DNA of 64,000 bases from Thermasporomyces composti (GTDB lineage: Bacteria; Actinomycetota; Actinomycetes; Propionibacteriales; Actinopolymorphaceae), in the NCBI RefSeq assembly GCF_003386795.1, contig NZ_QTUC01000001.1, forward strand, positions 1,426,001-1,490,000, read 5' to 3'. The translations under genes and the position numbers were made by a program. Under the pieces are notes generated by a model. It searched no databases. It had not been told where the DNA came from and worked only from the letters and a program-made list of their open reading frames with translations. Shown here one piece after another: positions 34,130 through 43,520 of the stretch. Position 1 is the stretch's first letter; the number at the start of each line of letters is the position of its first letter.

Positions 34130-35761
34130 TCACGAGAGCGTGGGACCCGCCTGGCTTCGCCGGGACGAGCGTCTCGACGCGCTGTGTCGCCACCGTCGCG
34201 AGGACTGGGTGAGACCGGTGGTCCGCTTGCACGCCACCACTCTCTCACCCGAGCCCAGTCGTTCCCCCCGCGTCGTGGACGACCGGAGGCCTCGGGCGTT
34301 CTGACCGGAGGGAACCGACGTCTCGGGCGTCGATCCCGGCCCTCGCATGCCGGGGAGCCGCGGCCGTGAGTCGGTCACGGGTGCCCACGCGTCGCGCTCC
34401 GCTGGACGACCATCGAGTCGCTCCACGTTCGGGCCATTCCGAGAGCCGGAGCCGTGCAGCTCGCCGGTACGTTGCCGAAGCGCCGCGTCGTCCGCGTCCA
34501 TCGCCTCGCGGCGGCTCCACACGTGCAGGTGCGGCCGCGGCCGCAGGCACGGTCGGATGACGATGTCTCGGACCCGCATGACGACGAACGTGGCGAGCAG
34601 CGTCCCGAGCAGGCTGATCGCGCCACCGCCGATGAGCGTCCACCGGGCGCCGAAGGCCTCGCCGACCCAACCGACGATCGGCGCGCCCAGCGGCGTGCTG
34701 CCGATGAACACCATGCTGTAGAGGGCTATCACCCGACCGCGCATCTCGGCCGCCACCTTCAGCTGCATCATCGCGTTCGCCGCGGTGATCATGGTGAGCT
34801 GGGCGTAGCCGAGGACCGGGAGCGACAGCGCGAACGTCAGGTACGTCGGCATCACCCCGGACAGCATCTCCAGGACGCCGAAGCACACGGCCGCACCGAC
34901 CACGAGACGCAGGCTGGTCGTGCTCCGACGTGCCGCCGAGAGCGCACCGGTCACCGCGCCGATCGCGAGGACCGAGCCGAGGACACCGTATTCGCCGGCG
35001 CCCTTGCCGAAGACCTGAGTGGCCATGAGGGCGCTGGTCATCTGGAAGTTCAGCCCGAAGCAGCCGACGAAGAAGACGACGGCCAGGACCAGCATGAGGT
35101 CGTGGCGCCGGCCGACGTACCGCAACGCGTCCACCATCATGCCGGGCTGCCGCGGAGCGAGCTTCGGGGCGTGGAGCTCCGAGGCGCGCATGCGAGCCAG
35201 GGCCCACACCGTCGCGGAGTAGCTGAGGGCGTTGAGGAGGATCACCCAGCCGGTGCCAGCGATGACGATGAGGAACCCGGCCACGGCGGGACCGATGACC
35301 CGAGCGCCGTTGAACGACGCCGAGTTGAGCCCGACGGCGTTCGGCAGGTCCTCCTTGCCGACCATCTCGACCACGAACGACTGGCGGGCCGGGTTGTCGA
35401 TCGCACTCGCCACACCGAAGAGGAAGGCGAGCACGTAGACATGCCAGACCTGGACGACGCCGGTCAGGTCGAGCACGGCGAGTACGCCGGCGGTCACGCC
35501 CATCGCCACCTGGGTGCACTGCAGCACCTTCCGCTTCGGGAAGCGGTCAGCGATCACGCCGCCCCACGGCGCGAGCAACAGGAACGGAAGGAACTGCAGC
35601 GCCGTGGTGATCCCGAGCGCGGTTCCGCTGTTACCGGTGAGCTGCAGAACCAGCCAGTCCTGCGCGATCCGTTGCAGCCACGTCCCGATGTTGGAGATGG
35701 CGGAGCCGGCGGCGTAGAGGCGGTAGTTGCGGTTCCGGAGGGATCGGAACATCGCCTTCAC
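34130..35761 (-). CDS. MFS exporter (enterobactin-exporter-like, MFS_3)
   Basis: 543 aa. Twelve TMs over the first 410 residues; SLRNRNYRLYAAGSAISNIGTWLQRIAQDWLVLQLT and WGGVIADRFPKRK are MFS_3 hallmarks. The last 130 residues form a basic, low-complexity tail not needed for transport; it may be real or read-through of a lost stop. The GTG start overlaps the marR stop (GTGA), so a MarR repressor probably controls it. A drug or metabolite efflux role is inferred. Confidence 0.88.
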   Translation of the reverse strand: MKAMFRSLRNRNYRLYAAGSAISNIGTWLQRIAQDWLVLQLTGNSGTALGITTALQFLPFLLLAPWGGVIADRFPKRKVLQCTQVAMGVTAGVLAVLDLTGVVQVWHVYVLAFLFGVASAIDNPARQSFVVEMVGKEDLPNAVGLNSASFNGARVIGPAVAGFLIVIAGTGWVILLNALSYSATVWALARMRASELHAPKLAPRQPGMMVDALRYVGRRHDLMLVLAVVFFVGCFGLNFQMTSALMATQVFGKGAGEYGVLGSVLAIGAVTGALSAARRSTTSLRLVVGAAVCFGVLEMLSGVMPTYLTFALSLPVLGYAQLTMITAANAMMQLKVAAEMRGRVIALYSMVFIGSTPLGAPIVGWVGEAFGARWTLIGGGAISLLGTLLATFVVMRVRDIVIRPCLRPRPHLHVWSRREAMDADDAALRQRTGELHGSGSRNGPNVERLDGRPAERDAWAPVTDSRPRLPGMRGPGSTPETSVPSGQNARGLRSSTTRGERLGSGERVVACKRTTGLTQSSRRWRHSASRRSSRRSQAGPTLS

Positions 35762-36204
35762 GAAGCGGCCAACCTTTCCAAGATCGGTGCGGCTGCGCGC
35801 AGGATCTCTTTCTCTTCCGGGGACAGTTCACGAAGACGTCGCGCCAACCAGGCGTCGCGACGCTTGCGATCTTCAGCGAGCAGGCGGCGTCCCGCCTCGG
35901 CCAGTCGGACCACGACCTGACGACGGTCCGTGGGATGCGGCTCGCGCACCACCAGTCCGAGTTCCTCCAAGGACGTCACTGTCCGCGTGGTGGACGGAGG
36001 ACGGACCTTCTCGGCGGCGGCGATCTCGCCGATAGTCATCGGACCGTGCCCATGCAGCGTCGACATGACGCTGAGCTGGTTAGCCGAAAGCCCATGGTCC
36101 TCGGCTCGCTGGTTTCGGAGCCGACGGGACAGCCGCATCACTGAGATTCGGAGAGCACTTGCGAGGCCTGCGTCAGACCTCACGGGCATAGTTGATGACG
36201 GCAT
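35758..36204 (-). CDS. MarR-family transcriptional regulator
   Basis: 148 aa winged-helix regulator. LSANQLSVMSTLHGHGPMTIGEIAAAEKVRPPSTTRTVTSLEELGLV is the DNA-binding helix set, followed by the wing PHPTDRRQVVVRL. ATG 36204 preferred, 36222 possible. It leads the marR-MFS operon. The A/T-rich stretch upstream (36218-36250) has TTGCTAACAA (36228-36237), a near-palindrome that may be its own operator. Confidence 0.9.
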   Translation of the reverse strand: MPSSTMPVRSDAGLASALRISVMRLSRRLRNQRAEDHGLSANQLSVMSTLHGHGPMTIGEIAAAEKVRPPSTTRTVTSLEELGLVVREPHPTDRRQVVVRLAEAGRRLLAEDRKRRDAWLARRLRELSPEEKEILRAAAPILERLAAS

Positions 36205-36227
36205 GCCTTTACCGTACCTCATTACTC

Positions 36228-36268
36228 TTGCTAACAACCAGTTCTCGTGGTAATGGAAAGCGCTCTCC
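36228..36268. promoter_or_regulatory. marR upstream region: TTGCTAACAA near-palindrome and LacI-like half site
   Basis: TTGCTAACAA lies at 36228-36237. GGAAAGCGCTCTCC at 36255-36268 is a 14-bp palindrome with one mismatched pair and central CG, sharing TGGAAAGCG with the operator at 4601. Confidence 0.4.
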
Positions 36269-36332
36269 CAGTCCGGGAGTGGTCGCGATCCCACACGAAC
36301 CACCCGAGGCGGCGACCGCGGCCGGAAAGACG

Positions 36333-36372
36333 GTGGGGGCAGGCCCACCCGAAAGGTCGAGCCTGCCCCCAC
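36333..36372 (-). terminator. Intrinsic terminator of the NCS2 permease gene
   Basis: A perfect 12-bp inverted repeat (36333-36344 with 36361-36372) around a 16-nt loop, about 75 bp beyond the permease stop. On the minus strand it is followed by a short T-containing stretch (CGTCTTTCC). Confidence 0.8.
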
Positions 36373-36446
36373 TCGAGAGGGTCGCCACCCCCGGGATCAG
36401 ATGGACGATGGTCCCCCGATCGTTGGGATGCGGCGCACGCCGTATG

Positions 36447-37925
36447 TCAGAGGAGCCCCAGCACCTGCTGGATCGGGTCGATCGCGAAGTAGACGACGAA
36501 CAAGGCGGCGACCACCCAGAGCAGCGGGTGCACCTGGCGCGCCTTGCCCCGGGCGACCGTGAGCACCACGTAGCTCACGAAGCCCGCGCCGATACCCACG
36601 CTGATCGAGTAGGTGAACGGCATCAGAATGATCGTCAAGAACGCCGGGAGAGCGATCTCGAACCGATCCCAGGCGATCTCCTTCACTTGGGTCATCATCA
36701 AGAATCCGACGACCACCAGAGCCGGTGTCGCCGCCTCGTACGGGATGATCTCGACCACGGGCGCGAAGATCGTGGCCAGCAGGAAGCAGATGCCGGTGAC
36801 GACACTCGCCAGGCCGGTGCGGGCACCCTCGCCGACACCGGCGGCCGACTCGATGTAGGACGTGTTGGACGAGACACCCGCCGCACCGCCGGCCGCCGCG
36901 GCGATCGAGTCCACGACCAGGATGCGCTGGGTGTGGGGTGGCGTGCCGTCCTCTCGGAGCAGGTTGGCCTCGGCACCGATGGCCGTCATCGTGCCCATGG
37001 TGTCGAAGAAGTCGGCCAGCATGAGGGTGAACACCAACAGCACGACCGAGGCGATCCCGATCCGCTCGAACGACCCAAGCAGGGAGAAGTTCCCGAGGAG
37101 CGAGAAATCGGGCACTTGCACCCAGGACTCCGGCAGCCGCGGCACGTTGAGGCCCCAGCCCTTGGGGTTGTCGGCGTAGCCGGCTCCGGCCGGCCCGACC
37201 TTCGCGATCGCCTCGATGATGATCGCGAGCACGGTGGCGCCGACGATGCCGTAGAGGATCGCGCCCTTGATCTTCTTGAGCATCATGACGCTGATCGCGA
37301 GCAGCCCCAGGATGAAGACCAGGACGGGCCAACCGCCGAGGAAACCGTTGACGCCGAACTGCACCGGAACGGGTGGATTGGCCGTGCGTCGAACCACACC
37401 GCCGTCGACCAGGCCGACGAGGGCGATGAACAGGCCGATACCGACGCTGATGGCTGTCTTGAGCTCCGCCGGGATGGCGTGGAAGACCGCTCGGCGGAAA
37501 CCGGTGAGGACCAGCAGCAGGATGATGAGACCTTCCAAGACGACGAGTCCCATCGCGTCGGCCCAGGTCATTTGGCTGGCGACGCTGAAGGCCACGAAGG
37601 CGTTCAGACCGAGCCCGGTGGCCAACGCGAGGGGGAAGTTGGCCACGACGCCCATGAGCAGCGTCATGACGCCCGCGACGAGCGCGGTCGTCGCTGCCAC
37701 CGCCGCGAGGTTCGGCTCGTCCCCACCGCCGAGGTACTGACCTGTCGCGTCTTGCGCGGTCCCGATGATCAGCGGGTTGAGGGCCACGATGTAGGCCATC
37801 GCGAAGAACGTCACGATGCCACCGCGAATCTCGCGGCCGACAGTGGAACCACGCTCTGTGATCTTGAAGTACCGATCGATAAAGCCGTTTGATCGCTTGG
37901 CGGTCGTCGTCGCCGACCCGACCAT
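36447..37925 (-). CDS. NCS2-family purine permease (AzgA type)
   Basis: 492 aa membrane protein importing adenine, guanine or hypoxanthine with protons. ITERGSTVGREIRGGIVTFFAMAYIVALNP at the start, ATGLGLNAFVAF, and ADFFDTMGTMTAIGAEANL are the AzgA signatures. ATG 37925 follows GAAGGGAAG; an ATG ten codons earlier lacks an SD. No riboswitch fold is evident in the 200 bp upstream. Confidence 0.92.
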   Translation of the reverse strand: MVGSATTTAKRSNGFIDRYFKITERGSTVGREIRGGIVTFFAMAYIVALNPLIIGTAQDATGQYLGGGDEPNLAAVAATTALVAGVMTLLMGVVANFPLALATGLGLNAFVAFSVASQMTWADAMGLVVLEGLIILLLVLTGFRRAVFHAIPAELKTAISVGIGLFIALVGLVDGGVVRRTANPPVPVQFGVNGFLGGWPVLVFILGLLAISVMMLKKIKGAILYGIVGATVLAIIIEAIAKVGPAGAGYADNPKGWGLNVPRLPESWVQVPDFSLLGNFSLLGSFERIGIASVVLLVFTLMLADFFDTMGTMTAIGAEANLLREDGTPPHTQRILVVDSIAAAAGGAAGVSSNTSYIESAAGVGEGARTGLASVVTGICFLLATIFAPVVEIIPYEAATPALVVVGFLMMTQVKEIAWDRFEIALPAFLTIILMPFTYSISVGIGAGFVSYVVLTVARGKARQVHPLLWVVAALFVVYFAIDPIQQVLGLL

Positions 37926-38128
37926 CGAGCTTCCCTTCTCGAGGAACTTGACCATCGGCCGGGCAGGACGACGCCGGCCCCCGGCCCGTGAAGCGTGAGC
38001 ATCGTACGGCCGCGAGGGAAACGCTGTGTAACGGGCACCCGTGAGAGGTGCCGCGTCCTCGCGACGGGTGATCTCCTCGCCACGATGCCGGGCGAGCGCC
38101 TCGATCCTGGCGGGCTAGGCTCAACGGC

Positions 38129-38413
38129 GTGAGCCGCGCCCGGAAACGTCGTCTGCCCCTCCTCGCTCAGGCGGAGGTGGAGCCGTTGGACGTGGACGGC
38201 GTCCGCGCCCTCGCAGTGGGCACGGTCCTCTGGCTGGTCGCGTTCCTCATCCTGCTGCCCTTCGCGGAGCACCTGCGCGAGGACGGCCGGGAGTGGTGGC
38301 TCGCTACCTGCCTCACCGGAGTCGGCCTCGGCCTCATCGGCCTCGGCTATTGCGTGTGGCGACGATCCCGTCGGCCATCGAACGCTCAGGAGTCGTCCGA
38401 CGACGAGGGGTAG
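38129..38413 (+). CDS. DUF2530 family membrane protein
   Basis: 94 aa, two TMs (about 28-46 and 58-77). EPLDVDGVRALAVGTVLWLVAFL and GLIGLGYCVWRRSRR match the actinobacterial DUF2530 family, of unknown function. TAGGCT at 38116-38121 followed by 7 nt and GTG indicates a leaderless mRNA. Its 3' end overlaps the convergent DUF3027 gene by 28 bp. Confidence 0.85.
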   Translation: MSRARKRRLPLLAQAEVEPLDVDGVRALAVGTVLWLVAFLILLPFAEHLREDGREWWLATCLTGVGLGLIGLGYCVWRRSRRPSNAQESSDDEG

Positions 38414-39177
38414 AGCGGGTCGAGCGACGGCTCGGCCGGCTCGGCTCGCCGCGTCGACGGTTTCGGCAGCAACGCCTCGGAGTGAGCTCCACACCCGTGG
38501 TCGAAGGAGACCACCTTGCCGTCGCTGGGCGAGTACTCGTTGGCGCACACTCCGAACACCGTGCCGAGCGGTCCGCTCAGCCGTACGAGGAACCCGCAGG
38601 TCGAGCACGGCGCCGGAGCAGCCTTCGCGACAGGGTCCGTAGGCCCTCCCGAGCCGGCGTACCAACGCTCCGCCGCCTTGTCCCGGCCCTCGCGCGACAG
38701 CACGCGTGCCCGTCCCAGACCGAGCTCCTCACTGACCCAACGGAGCTGCTCGGCGTCGTCGCTGGGCTGCTCGTCGGCGGCGGTGTAGCCGGGCGCGAGG
38801 CGCGGGTCGTCCGGCGGTGTTGGCAGCAGGTCTCCCGGACCCAGGTCCCCCGCGCGCACCCGCTCGGACCACGGGACCCACGGCGGCGCGAGGATGGAGT
38901 CAGGTCCCGGAAGCAACACCACCTCGTCGACCGTGACGGTCCGGCTGCGCGGGGCGCGTGCCACCGTCACCGCCCAACGCCACCCGATGTAGCCCGGATG
39001 GGTGCAGGTGAAGTAGTGGGTGACGACCCGGTCGTCCTCGGGGTCGCAGCTGAGGTGCGCGCCGAGGCCGTCAGGACCGGCAACCTCGAGCGCGGCCTGC
39101 CGCGCCACGTCGACCGCAGCCGCGCACACGGCGTCGAGGCGGACGGGTCGCGAGGGTCGACGGGTGGTGGTACTCAC
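38386..39177 (-). CDS. DUF3027 family protein with putative zinc site
   Basis: 263 aa soluble protein. YIGWRWAVTVARAPRSRTVTVDEVVLLPG is typical of DUF3027. A C-terminal knuckle CSTCGF with later Cys/His (VCANEYSP, DHGCGAHSE) could bind zinc. The family is actinobacterial and usually next to DUF2530 and a cold-shock gene, as here; its function is not established. Confidence 0.85.
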   Translation of the reverse strand: MSTTTRRPSRPVRLDAVCAAAVDVARQAALEVAGPDGLGAHLSCDPEDDRVVTHYFTCTHPGYIGWRWAVTVARAPRSRTVTVDEVVLLPGPDSILAPPWVPWSERVRAGDLGPGDLLPTPPDDPRLAPGYTAADEQPSDDAEQLRWVSEELGLGRARVLSREGRDKAAERWYAGSGGPTDPVAKAAPAPCSTCGFLVRLSGPLGTVFGVCANEYSPSDGKVVSFDHGCGAHSEALLPKPSTRRAEPAEPSLDPLYPSSSDDS

Positions 39178-40038
39178 GATGGTTCATTGTCGCACGGAGC
39201 GCGACAGGTCCCGACAGCCCACGCGGCGCCGACCAACGCTCGCACCAGATGCTGGCGACGGTGGCCGTTCGTCCGCGCCGCACCAGGACGGGAGAAGCCG
39301 CACCAGGACAGGGAAATCCGCCGGACGGCTGGGACATTCGGGGTGAGAACGGACAACCATCGCGTGCCACAACGACGATTGTTCTAAGCCACGATACGGA
39401 TCCGACCAAACGCCACAACTGGGCGAACGACGCCCGACAACACCGCCCCTCGCGGTCCGACCACCGCGACCTCGACACCCTGCCTGCTCAAGCGAGCGCC
39501 TCGCTGGCGAGGATTGCAAGCCGGCTCCGCACGACGTCGTGCCCCACCGGACGAGAAACCTGCGACGACGACCGCGCCAGCGGCAGACACGTTGCGTGGA
39601 GGGAGAACGGCCAGAAAGCCTCTCGGCGTCCGGAACTGGCGCAGACGTCGGCAGCCCTTTCCGGGCAGGATGAGGACGGTGACGCCACCCGATCACCGGC
39701 ACGAAGGACCGGCCCCGGGATCGGGCGGACCACGGCCGGTAGGGCCCCTCGGTCCGCCCGGGCGTCGGGCTGCCCGCCGGCGTGCCGCCCACCTGGGGAA
39801 CGGCATCGGTGCCGATGAGCGAGTGGGGTGGCCCCGAACCAAACGTCTCGAACCGTCCGAGGCCCAACCGTCGGCACGACAGGCGGAATGGCCCGATCGA
39901 CGCGCGCGAGACGTGGGACAGCCCGAACAGGTGCGAGAACAGCCGACGTCGCGTCAGGGAGAGCCGCCAACCCCTCAGCGGGCGAGTGTGGAGGCGCTCG
40001 AGACCGAACCGGTCGGCCGGTCGAGGACCGATCGGCGC
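39178..40038. other. 861-bp region without a convincing gene
   Basis: Between divergent DUF3027 and an MFS gene. Open frames exist, but the third-position GC preference is weak and none shows a family pattern. It holds two direct copies of CCGCACCAGGAC (39278-39289, 39298-39309; 20-bp period), a partial GCACCAG at 39242-39248, and a more A/T-rich patch around 39350-39400. The MFS frame stays open back to 39514, so part could encode a long disordered N-terminus. Confidence 0.5.
39278..39309. repeat. Two 12-bp direct repeats at 20-bp spacing
   Basis: CCGCACCAGGAC at 39278-39289 and again at 39298-39309, upstream of both divergent genes. The two-turn spacing would suit a DNA-binding protein. 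Confidence 0.5.
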
Positions 40039-41349
40039 CGAATGGCGGAGACTGCGCGCACCGCGGTCGGCGTGATCGGTCGGGCGCTCAGCCGAACCGG
40101 CGGTGCCCTGGTCCGCTCGGTGCGCAAAGTGACGCACGCGCAGGGCATGGGCGAGTCCGGCTTGGCCAAGCTGATCGAGCTGAACGTCTTCCACGCCGGC
40201 GGTGACGCCGCCATGGCGGTCGGACTCGCCGGCACCCTCTTCTTCGCGGTCCCGACCGGCGAGGCCCGCGGACGAGTCGCGCTCTACCTCCTCGTCACGA
40301 TGGCGCCGTTCGCGGTCGTGGCACCGTTGATCGGTCCGTTCCTCGACCGGGTCCGCCACGGACGGCGTTGGGCCATCGGCCTCACCATGGCCACGCGAGG
40401 GTTTCTGTGCTGGGTGATGGCCGGCGGGGTCGCGACCGGGGAGCTGTGGCTGTACCCGCTGGTGTTCGCCTGCTTGGTCGCGTCAAAAGCACACAACGTG
40501 ACGCGAGCCGCGGCGGTACCCCGCCTGCTGCCCGGCGACGTCCCGCTCGTCACCGCCAACTCGCGCATCTCCTTGGCTGGAAGCATCGGCGCAGGCGTCA
40601 CGGGAGCGGTCGCCGTGGGCGTCGCGACCTTTGGGCCGCAGTGGGCACTGCGGTTAGCCTTCGTCGTCTTCACGGCGGGCACGATCCTGGCGATCACCCT
40701 TCCCGCCCGGGTCGACTCCGCGGAGGGCGAGGAGCCTCTCCCCCTCGTCGACGTCGGGCGAACGCTGCGCCGCATCCCGACGCTCGTCGTCCTCGGCCTG
40801 CAGGGCAATGCCGCGTTCCGGGCGTTCTCGGGCCTGCTGCTGATGTTCATGGCGTTCCTGCTCCGCGAGACGCCACTGGCGGGCCACTCAGCGACCGTGC
40901 AGGTCGCCGCGGTCGCCACCGCCGCGGGGGCGGGCAACCTCTGCGGCACCGCGCTCGGTGCGGTGGCACGGGCACGCCGGGCGGACGCGGTGATCCAGCT
41001 GCTGCTGGTGATCAGCGCCATCACCGCCGCGGTCACGGCGGTCTTCTACGGCCTCGCCACCGTGGGAGCGCTCGCGTTCGTCGCCGGGTTCGCTCAGCAG
41101 CTCGGCAAGCTGTCCCTCGACGCGCTCATCCAGGCGGAGGTACCAGAGCAGGTCCGCACCAGCGTCTTCGCACGGTCGGAGACCGTCCTCCAGCTGTCCT
41201 GGGTCGTGGGCGGGTGCGTCGGCATCGCGCTGCCGCTGATCCCGCAGCTGGGCCTCGGCCTGTGCGTGGTCGGCCTGACAGCCGCGCTCACGGTCGTCAT
41301 CCGTACCCACCGGCGAGCGCGCGCCGTCCCCCGCCCCTCACCCTCGTGA
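40039..41349 (+). CDS. MFS transporter
   Basis: 436 aa from ATG 40039, giving a short basic N-terminus (VIGRALSRTGGALVRSVRKVTHAQG) before GESGLAKLIELNVFHAGGDAAMAVGLAGTLFF. That order is characteristic of the MFS protein commonly next to DUF3027 in actinobacteria. Twelve TMs follow. The SD is weak. The frame runs open upstream to 39514 but with poor codon bias. Substrate unknown. Confidence 0.8.
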   Translation, partial: RMAETARTAVGVIGRALSRTGGALVRSVRKVTHAQGMGESGLAKLIELNVFHAGGDAAMAVGLAGTLFFAVPTGEARGRVALYLLVTMAPFAVVAPLIGPFLDRVRHGRRWAIGLTMATRGFLCWVMAGGVATGELWLYPLVFACLVASKAHNVTRAAAVPRLLPGDVPLVTANSRISLAGSIGAGVTGAVAVGVATFGPQWALRLAFVVFTAGTILAITLPARVDSAEGEEPLPLVDVGRTLRRIPTLVVLGLQGNAAFRAFSGLLLMFMAFLLRETPLAGHSATVQVAAVATAAGAGNLCGTALGAVARARRADAVIQLLLVISAITAAVTAVFYGLATVGALAFVAGFAQQLGKLSLDALIQAEVPEQVRTSVFARSETVLQLSWVVGGCVGIALPLIPQLGLGLCVVGLTAALTVVIRTHRRARAVPRPSPS

Positions 41350-41400
41350 GTCCCTCGCCTGACCAGCAAGGGACCGGCACTGGGTGGTGCATGGGGGGAG

Positions 41401-41416
41401 GCCGGCGCACGCCGGT
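41401..41416. terminator. Small hairpin between convergent MFS and cold-shock genes
   Basis: CCGGCG-CA-CGCCGG with a flanking G:T pair lies in the 79-bp gap between convergent stops. A probable terminator but with a very tight loop. Confidence 0.4.
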
Positions 41417-41428
41417 CGGACGGCTGGC

Positions 41429-41812
41429 TCACAGCTCCAGCTCGTCCGCCAGCGCGCGCAGGACCGCCGACACCTTCTTCGCCGTCCGGCTGTCGGGGTA
41501 GCGACCGCGGCGATAGGTGTTCTCCAAGCCGTCGAGGAGCCGAATGAGGTCCTCGACGATCACCACCATCTGCTCCGGCGACTTCCGCAGCGCCTTGGAG
41601 ACGCTGGGTGGAGGATCGATCAGACGAACGGAGAGGGCCTGGTCGCCCTTACGGCCGGCGACGATCCCGAACTCGACGCGCTGCCCGGCCTTGAGAGTTG
41701 TGACGCCGGCGGGCAGCGCTGACGCTCGCACGTAGACGTCGCCTCCCTCGTCCTTGGTGAGGAAGCCGAAGCCCTTCTCAGCGTCGTACCACTTCACCTT
41801 GCCAGCCGGCAC
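41429..41812 (-). CDS. Cold-shock-domain protein with C-terminal helical extension
   Basis: 127 aa. CSD with [29 protein letters not shown] (RNP1 KGFGF; RNP2 varied, VYVRAS rather than VFVH). The 60-residue C-terminus ([49 protein letters not shown]) is the actinobacterial long-Csp type. GTG 41812 has GAGGT 5 nt upstream. Binds single-stranded nucleic acid. Confidence 0.9.
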   Translation of the reverse strand: MPAGKVKWYDAEKGFGFLTKDEGGDVYVRASALPAGVTTLKAGQRVEFGIVAGRKGDQALSVRLIDPPPSVSKALRKSPEQMVVIVEDLIRLLDGLENTYRRGRYPDSRTAKKVSAVLRALADELEL

Positions 41813-42001
41813 ATCGACCTCGCTCGCGACAAGACACGTCATTGGGTCAGCGGGCAACACGGCCCATGCGCTATGACACAGCCCCCGACGACCGGGGGCC
41901 GCATCCAAGGGTAGACGGCCTTCTCACCAGTGCTCCACCGCATACCAGCCAAGACGGGCAGCCACGTTCGGTCGCGGCGGACGCGTCGGGTGGGGCCACG
42001 G

Positions 42002-43444
42002 CTACCGATATCGTTCGGGATCTGGCAACAGCTCGTTCATCGACCCGGACCGGAAGCCTCGGGGATCGACCTCGACCGTGTCGAATCCGGCTGCGCGGAC
42101 AGCAGCGTGAGCATCGCCCAGCGCCGCCACGTCGGCGACGAGCTCGGCGTCCACCTCGATCCGGGCTCGATCGCCCATATCACGGACCCGCAGGTTCCGG
42201 ACGGGGACACCGTGCTGCTTCAGCGCCGCGCGCAGCGCGGTCTCCGCTCGCTCCACGCGCGCCAGTCGCGCCGGGGTGATCGTCAGGCCGTAGGCGATGC
42301 GGCTCGAGAGGCAGGCCGCGGCGGGCTTGTCCCAGGTCGGCAGGCCCCAACGCCTGGAGACCTCACGGATCTGCTCCTTGGTGAGGCCGGCGTCCTTGAG
42401 CGGTGTCGCCGCGCCGCGTTCGGCCGCCGCGCGGATGCCGGGCCGGAAGCCGGCCCGCGCGTCGTCGGCGTTCGTGCCCGTCACCACGTGGGCGAGGCCG
42501 AGCTCCCGGGCCAGCGGCGTGACCACGTCGAGCAGCTCCGCCTTGCAGAAGTAGCAGCGGTCGCCCGCGTTGGCGCGGTATCCCTCGCGCGCCATCTCGT
42601 GCGTGCGTGGCGTCAGGTGCCGTACCCCGAGTGACTCGGCGAACGCCCGCGCCGACGCGAGCTCCGCGGCGGGGAGCGAGGGCGAGACGGCGGTGACCGC
42701 GGCGACAGACGCCGCCCCCAGCGTGCGCACCGCGGCAGCCAAGAGGAAGGCCGAGTCGGCGCCACCGGAGAACGCCACGAGTACCGACCCCAGCTCCCGC
42801 AGCCGATCCCGCAACGCGGTCAGCCGACGCTCCAGGACGTACTCGTCCAGCCAGGACGGGAAGTCAGCCAGGTCCGCGAGGACCGCATCGGCGCCGGCGG
42901 CGCGCAGCTCCTCGGCGGAGGCCGGGCCGGTGGGAACCCCGACTGCGACGGCTCCGGCCGCCCGGGCACCCCGCACATCCCCCACGTGGTCGCCGACGAA
43001 GATCGTCGCGCCGCGGGCGCGGAGGACCTCGCCCTTCTGCTCGGCCCACACGTCGCCGATCACCTCGTCGACGTCCAAGCCGAGGTGTTCGATGTGCAAC
43101 CGAGCGTGCGGCTCGTTCTTCGCCGTCACGACGAGCACCTTGCCGTCGTGTCGGCGTACCGCCTTGATCGCCTCGCCCGCGCCCGGCAGGAGCGTGGCGG
43201 CCCTGATGGCCAGGTCGGGATACAGACTGCGGTAGAGGTCGACGACAGCGTCCACCTGGTCGGGTGGGAACCACTGCGCAGCCTCGTGGGCCAGTGGAGG
43301 ACCCAGTCGGCTCACCACGACCGCGCTGTCGACGTAGACGCCGGTCCGCTCGGACACCGCGTCCCAGACAGCGGCGATGCCGGGTCGCGAGTCGATGAGG
43401 GTCATATCCAGGTCGAAACCGACCACCAACGCATCTGAGGCCAC
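42002..43444 (-). CDS. Fused HAD phosphatase - LarE-type ATP-dependent sulfur transferase
   Basis: 480 aa. Residues 1-200 are a phosphoglycolate-phosphatase-like HAD domain: DLDMT (nucleophile D11, acid D13), VTAKN and GDHVGD. Residues 206-480 are a PP-loop LarE-like enzyme: FSGGADS (226-231), CYFCK (C297, C300) and ACLSSR (C378). Three cysteines match the [4Fe-4S]-binding LarE type rather than the single sacrificial-cysteine type. LarE makes the thio groups of the nickel-pincer cofactor of lactate racemase, but no larA, larB or larC is in the window. The junction (LDEYVLERRLTALRDRLRELGS) has no stop or internal start with an SD. Domain calls are firm; the joint function is unknown. Confidence 0.87.
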   Translation of the reverse strand: MASDALVVGFDLDMTLIDSRPGIAAVWDAVSERTGVYVDSAVVVSRLGPPLAHEAAQWFPPDQVDAVVDLYRSLYPDLAIRAATLLPGAGEAIKAVRRHDGKVLVVTAKNEPHARLHIEHLGLDVDEVIGDVWAEQKGEVLRARGATIFVGDHVGDVRGARAAGAVAVGVPTGPASAEELRAAGADAVLADLADFPSWLDEYVLERRLTALRDRLRELGSVLVAFSGGADSAFLLAAAVRTLGAASVAAVTAVSPSLPAAELASARAFAESLGVRHLTPRTHEMAREGYRANAGDRCYFCKAELLDVVTPLARELGLAHVVTGTNADDARAGFRPGIRAAAERGAATPLKDAGLTKEQIREVSRRWGLPTWDKPAAACLSSRIAYGLTITPARLARVERAETALRAALKQHGVPVRNLRVRDMGDRARIEVDAELVADVAALGDAHAAVRAAGFDTVEVDPRGFRSGSMNELLPDPERYR

Positions 43445-43520
43445 ACCTCGACTCTACGTCCTGACGCCGCGTAACGGGCATGCCACGATTCGCACGGCCT
43501 GCCGCGTGAGCGATGGCCCG

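Noticed and set aside
37926-38128. Purine riboswitch upstream of the NCS2 permease
   Set aside because: No conserved purine-aptamer loops could be recognised and the gap is short and GC-rich.
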